The notes beneath the pieces were generated by a model, which saw nothing but the letters and a program-made list of their open reading frames with translations, did no database searches and was not told the DNA's origin. Of a DNA stretch of 64,000 nt, positions 60,973-64,000 are shown in pieces. Source of the stretch: Porphyrobacter sp. (lineage in GTDB: Bacteria > Pseudomonadota > Alphaproteobacteria > Sphingomonadales > Sphingomonadaceae); the NCBI GenBank assembly GCA_017744315.1, contig JAGIBN010000001.1, forward strand, positions 372,001 to 436,000. The letters are read 5' to 3'. The position numbers and the translations under genes are program-made. Numbering within the stretch: the stretch's first letter is position 1; every line of letters begins with the position of its first letter.

Positions 60973-61386
60973 ATGGCGAAGCGCTACTGGCTCATGAAGT
61001 CCGAACCGGACGCCTATGGCTGGAAAGACCTCGTGTCGGAAGGCGAAGGCACCTGGGACGGCGTGCGCAACCACCGCGCGGCTAACAACTTGCGCGCCAT
61101 GGAGGTGGGGGACGAGGCGTTCTTCTACCACTCCAACATCGGCAAGGAGATCGTCGGGATCGTTACCATCAGCCAGTCCGGCCTGACCGACCCCAGCGAT
61201 CCCGCGGGCAAGTGGGCGGCGGTGAAGGTCAAGCCGCTGCGCAAGCTGGCGCGTCCCGTGACGCTGGCCAAGATGAAGGCCGATCCCAAACTCGCCGATA
61301 TGGAGATGCTCAGGCTTTCGCGTCTGTCGGTCGCCGAAGTGACGTCGCAGGATTGGGACTACATCCTCTCGCTGGCGGGCGGCTGA
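60973..61386 (+). CDS. EVE-domain protein
   Basis: 137 residues, one EVE/PUA-like domain: AKRYWLMKSEPDAYGWKDLV, WDGVRNHRAANNLRAMEVGD, EAFFYHSNIGKEIVGIVTIS and LRLSRLSVAEVTSQDWDYIL. EVE domains bind modified bases in DNA or RNA; in bacteria many stand-alone forms have no known role. AAAGG lies 8 bases before ATG 60973. Divergent from the oxygenase gene. Confidence 0.92.
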   Translation: MAKRYWLMKSEPDAYGWKDLVSEGEGTWDGVRNHRAANNLRAMEVGDEAFFYHSNIGKEIVGIVTISQSGLTDPSDPAGKWAAVKVKPLRKLARPVTLAKMKADPKLADMEMLRLSRLSVAEVTSQDWDYILSLAGG

Positions 61387-61517
61387 GCCGGGTAGCTGAA
61401 TTTCGTCGCCCTCAGGCCACGTTCCGGCGCAGGAGGCGGCAACTTCCGCGCGGGCTGGCGGGTTCTCTCGGTGTGCAAACGGCGGATTTCCGCTGGAACC
61501 GAGAAGGAGCAACGATC

Positions 61518-61700
61518 ATGGGCGAACTGAAGGACACCATCAAGGGCCTGGGCAACGAGATCGCAGGCAATGCCAAGCAGGCCCTCGGCAAGGCCCGCAA
61601 CGACCCGGCCCAGCAGGCCGAAGGGAAGATTCAGGAGAAGAAGGGCGAGGTCCAGCAGGGCGTCGGCAAGGTCAAGGGCGCGCTCGGCGACCGGATCTGA
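61518..61700 (+). CDS. CsbD family stress protein
   Basis: 60 residues, highly charged, mostly helical: MGELKDTIKGLGNEIAGNAK, with KGEVQQGVGKVKGALGDRI at the end. CsbD-like proteins are induced by general stress; their activity is unknown. AAGGAG precedes the ATG. Upstream, GGCAAC (61438-61443), 17 bases, GGTT (61461-61464) is one mismatch from the EcfG-type stress promoter of alphaproteobacteria (GGAAC-N16/17-GTT); this is a weak clue. Confidence 0.88.
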   Translation: MGELKDTIKGLGNEIAGNAKQALGKARNDPAQQAEGKIQEKKGEVQQGVGKVKGALGDRI

Positions 61701-61725
61701 CCTTCCTTTCAAGGAAACATGCCGC

Positions 61726-61753
61726 AAAGGGCCGCCTTCGGGTGGCCCTTTTT
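61726..61753 (+). terminator. Terminator of the CsbD gene
   Basis: AAAGGGCCGCC and GGTGGCCCTTT around TTCG, then TT. The segment GCCCTTTTTCGTTTTGG recurs at once (61745-61761 and 61763-61779), so the stem 3' side and T-run are duplicated. Confidence 0.88.
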
Positions 61754-61892
61754 CGTTTTGGCGCCCTTTTTCGTTTTGGTTGAGGGCCTTGTTAAATGTT
61801 CTTCATCCGGTGTCGTATTCGGTTTCGTCCCGGATCGGGATGCCTCTTTCGGGCGAGTGGTCAAAGGTAAACAAAGCCTTAAGCTGCGGGTC

Positions 61893-62111
61893 ATGTCTCG
61901 ACGCGCCAGCATACTCGCTTACGGAAAGGCCGGTCATCCGTTCCGGTGCTCCTTGCCCCGTCATGTCTTTCGCGGGGTAAAGGCGCCCTCGGTGGAGGTT
62001 GCGGAGGATGCGCAGGCCAAGGCCGATTGGCAGATGAGCGGCGGCGACTGGCGGCGCTTTCTTTCCGCCTATTGCGCAGCGCTTGTCGTCGTGACGACCT
62101 TCATCGCCTGA
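61893..62111 (+). CDS. Hypothetical small protein with C-terminal membrane helix
   Basis: 72 residues, not recognised. A basic N-terminus (SRRASILAYGKAGHPFRCSL), an acidic middle (VEVAEDAQAKADWQMSGGDW) and a C-terminal membrane helix (RFLSAYCAALVVVTTFIA). The stop lies only 4 bases from that of the convergent transporter, a tight fit that suggests a real gene. The ribosome site is poor, though, so it may be spurious. Confidence 0.4.
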   Translation: MSRRASILAYGKAGHPFRCSLPRHVFRGVKAPSVEVAEDAQAKADWQMSGGDWRRFLSAYCAALVVVTTFIA

Positions 62112-62115
62112 GGCG

Positions 62116-63429
62116 TCAGGGCCGCTTGGCGGCCCGCTCGGCGCGGTAGAGCAGCAGGCCGAGCCAGGCCGAGGCGACGCAGCACAGCGCCACCACCATG
62201 AGCTGGGTGACGACCGCAAGTCCCAGTAGCGACATCATCCCCGTGGCGATGGCGCCGACCACCATGGCGCCGGAATTGACGATATTGTTGGCGGCGATGG
62301 TGCGGGCGGTCTGCGACTTGTCCACGAAAGTCGTCAGGAAGGCGTAGAGCGGCACCACGAACATGCCGCCGCAGACGGCGATGCCGAGCAGGGTCAGCAG
62401 CAGCGGGATCGCCAGCGGCTGGACCACGAACATGCCCACGTTCATCAGCGCTTCCGGCCCGCCATGCGGCGGCCAAGAGGCGCAGACTTCCTGGAACGCC
62501 AGCAGGAACAGCCCCATGCCGATCACCGAGAGCGGCGACCAGCGTGCCGAGACCGTGCCCTTGAGCAGCGCGTTGATCGCCACCGAGCCGATGGCGACGC
62601 CGACCGAGAACATCACCAGGAACAGGCTGGCCACTTCCTTGCTGGCGTGGAGCATGTTCTTGGCAAGCGGCGGGAAGTGCACGAAGAGCACGGTCCCGAT
62701 CGCCCAGAACAGGCTGATCGAGCAGATCGCGAGATAGACCCGGCGGTCCTTCATCGTCGTGCGCACGAGATTTATCGAGGAGCGGATGACGTGGTAGTCG
62801 ATCGGCTCAGGCTTGCCCTGCGGCGGGGCGGGGGGGACCTGTCGGCCCGCGAAATAGCCCAGGGCGGCGATCGCGACGACCATGACCGCGGCGGTGTCCA
62901 CGCTGATCCAGCCCGCGACGATCGTGCCAGCCAGAACCGCGATATAGGTCCCCGCCTCGACGAGGCCCGTGCCCGAGAGCACTTCGCCTTCCTTCAGGTG
63001 CTGAGGCAGGATCGCGTACTTGATCGGGCCGAAGAACGTCGAATGGATGCCCATGGCGAAGAGCGCCAGCAGCATCAGCGGGATCGCCACGGCATGGAGG
63101 GCGATGCCCTGCCAGGCGAGGGCAAGGCCGGTGCCGCCCACCAACATGATGACGATCTCGCAGAACTTGACGATGCGGATGATCCGCGACTTGTCGCGCA
63201 TGTCCGCCATCTGCCCGGCGAGCGCCGAAAGCAGGAAGAACGGAATCACGAAGATGCCCGAAGCCAGCGCGCTGAACCGCGCCTCTGCGGCTTCCGAGTT
63301 GTAGACGCCGTAGACCACGAACAGGACCATGGCGTTCTTGAACAGGTTGTCGTTGAACGCACCAAGCAACTGGGTGACGAACAGGGGCAGGAAACGCCTG
63401 GCCCGGATGAGTTGGGTCGTCGTTGTCAT
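62116..63429 (-). CDS. MFS transporter, LplT-like (lysophospholipid flippase type)
   Basis: 437 residues with 12 membrane helices. The start TQLLGAFNDNLFKNAMVLFV and the loop HSTFFGPIKYAILPQHLKEG are typical of LplT and of the transporter part of acyltransferase/MFS fusion proteins. LplT moves lysophospholipid inward for reacylation by Aas. Here no acyltransferase or acyl-ACP synthetase is attached or adjacent, so the substrate is uncertain. ATG 63429 is preferred; the open frame upstream lacks homology. Divergent from pgsA, a phospholipid gene. Confidence 0.85.
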   Translation of the reverse strand: MTTTTQLIRARRFLPLFVTQLLGAFNDNLFKNAMVLFVVYGVYNSEAAEARFSALASGIFVIPFFLLSALAGQMADMRDKSRIIRIVKFCEIVIMLVGGTGLALAWQGIALHAVAIPLMLLALFAMGIHSTFFGPIKYAILPQHLKEGEVLSGTGLVEAGTYIAVLAGTIVAGWISVDTAAVMVVAIAALGYFAGRQVPPAPPQGKPEPIDYHVIRSSINLVRTTMKDRRVYLAICSISLFWAIGTVLFVHFPPLAKNMLHASKEVASLFLVMFSVGVAIGSVAINALLKGTVSARWSPLSVIGMGLFLLAFQEVCASWPPHGGPEALMNVGMFVVQPLAIPLLLTLLGIAVCGGMFVVPLYAFLTTFVDKSQTARTIAANNIVNSGAMVVGAIATGMMSLLGLAVVTQLMVVALCCVASAWLGLLLYRAERAAKRP

Positions 63430-63606
63430 GTCGGAGAAATTCGGCGGCCTCGCTTCATCATGGGGGCGACACTTAATGCGGTAAGGCGAGGGCACAAGCC
63501 CCGTAAGCCGTTTTTTGCCGAATGGACGGAGCAGGAGGCAAGCGAGAACAGCGCGATTCACAAGTCAATTCTCGAATCGAAGAATCGCGGCTATGGGCAA
63601 GGGAAC

Positions 63607-64000
63607 ATGCTGACCTTGCCGAATATCCTCACCCTCTCGCGCATCGTGGCGCTGCCGCTGCTGGCCTTCCTGCTCTGGTGGCCGCGATGGGAGTTCGGCT
63701 ACGGCCTGGCCTTCGGTCTCTACTGCCTGATGGGCATTACCGACTATTTCGACGGCTATCTCGCCCGGTCGAGCGGCACGGTGTCGAAACTCGGCGTGTT
63801 CCTCGATCCGATCGCCGACAAGATCATGGTCGCGACGGTGATTCTGGTGCTGACCGCGCAGGGCATCCTGACCGGGCCTTACGTCGGCGACATGCATGTG
63901 ATCGCCGGGCTGATCATTCTCGTGCGCGAGATCGCGGTCTCCGGCCTGCGCGAATTCCTCGGCGGCTTGCAGGTCTCGGTGCCGGTCAGCCGCCTCGCCA
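63607..64000 (+). CDS. pgsA: CDP-diacylglycerol--glycerol-3-phosphate 3-phosphatidyltransferase, 5' part
   Basis: The first 131 codons are present: MLTLPNILTLSRIVALPLLA, then the CDP-alcohol motif DYFDGYLARSSGTVSKLGVF with DPIADKIMVA after it (DG-x2-AR-x8-G-x3-D-x3-D). It makes phosphatidylglycerol phosphate, the precursor of phosphatidylglycerol and cardiolipin. The gene runs off the window. The 177-base gap before it, shared with the divergent transporter, has no other gene. Confidence 0.93.
   Translation, partial: MLTLPNILTLSRIVALPLLAFLLWWPRWEFGYGLAFGLYCLMGITDYFDGYLARSSGTVSKLGVFLDPIADKIMVATVILVLTAQGILTGPYVGDMHVIAGLIILVREIAVSGLREFLGGLQVSVPVSRLA

Overview
The window is high-GC, densely packed chromosomal DNA of an alphaproteobacterium, most likely a member of the Sphingomonadaceae (Novosphingobium/Sphingobium type). 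This rests on gene order: a separate F0 cluster atpI-atpB-atpE-b'-b with no F1 genes beside it, a TIGR02300 gene divergent from aroA-cmk-rpsA, a ydbH-ynbE-ydbL set, and a bamA-skp-fabZ block that lacks the lpxD/lpxA/lpxB genes usually found there, as expected for sphingomonads whose outer leaflet carries glycosphingolipid instead of LPS. The genus is inferred from this reading alone, without a database search.

Layout. 1-9.9 kb: 5' end of purB, a secreted transglutaminase-fold/TPR protein, radC, the YdbH-YnbE-YdbL lipid-transport set and a hybrid histidine kinase with two duplicated PAS domains. 10-12.5 kb: ATP synthase F0 genes. 12.6-14.2 kb: gloB, a VOC protein and a GFA protein in one overlapping run. 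14.3-19.1 kb: rpsA, cmk, a small membrane protein, aroA and, divergently, a TIGR02300 gene. 19.2-25.6 kb: palindromic repeats, tRNA-Ala, ffh-rpsP-rimM, an inserted small gene plus LysR regulator, trmD-rplS and an HU gene. 25.7-30.5 kb: a lipoprotein, rlmB, tRNA-Tyr, psd-pssA and three small uncharacterised genes around a possible SOS control site. 30.9-43.8 kb: rpsB-tsf, an NAD(P)-binding protein/HxlR pair, then pyrH-frr-uppS-cdsA-dxr-rseP-bamA-skp-fabZ and rpmE. 43.8-51 kb: a PilZ protein, sodC, a 2OG-Fe(II) oxygenase, tRNA-His and the cytochrome c maturation genes ccmC-D-E-F-dsbE-H-I. 51-64 kb: kup, a glycosyltransferase, yciB, ftsY, mtaB, dapF, a GGDEF/EAL protein, an isopenicillin-N-synthase-like oxygenase, an EVE protein, a CsbD protein, an LplT-like MFS transporter and the 5' part of pgsA.

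Most of the region is core housekeeping: translation and its RNA modification, SRP targeting, phospholipid synthesis (psd, pssA, cdsA, pgsA), isoprenoids (dxr, uppS), outer-membrane assembly (rseP, bamA, skp) and respiration (F0, Ccm). There are no insertion sequences, integrases, phage genes, CRISPR arrays or toxin-antitoxin loci that I can recognise, and no clear new multi-gene system.

The most interesting unexplained signal is in the 29.6-29.8 kb gap. It holds two copies of GTTC-N7-GTTC, the alphaproteobacterial LexA operator pattern, 28 bp apart. They lie between a divergent small membrane-protein gene and a YbjN-like gene. A second pattern is a repeated promoter form, TTG-N16/17-NANAGG followed by a G/C-rich discriminator, in front of tRNA, ribosomal-protein and ATP synthase genes.
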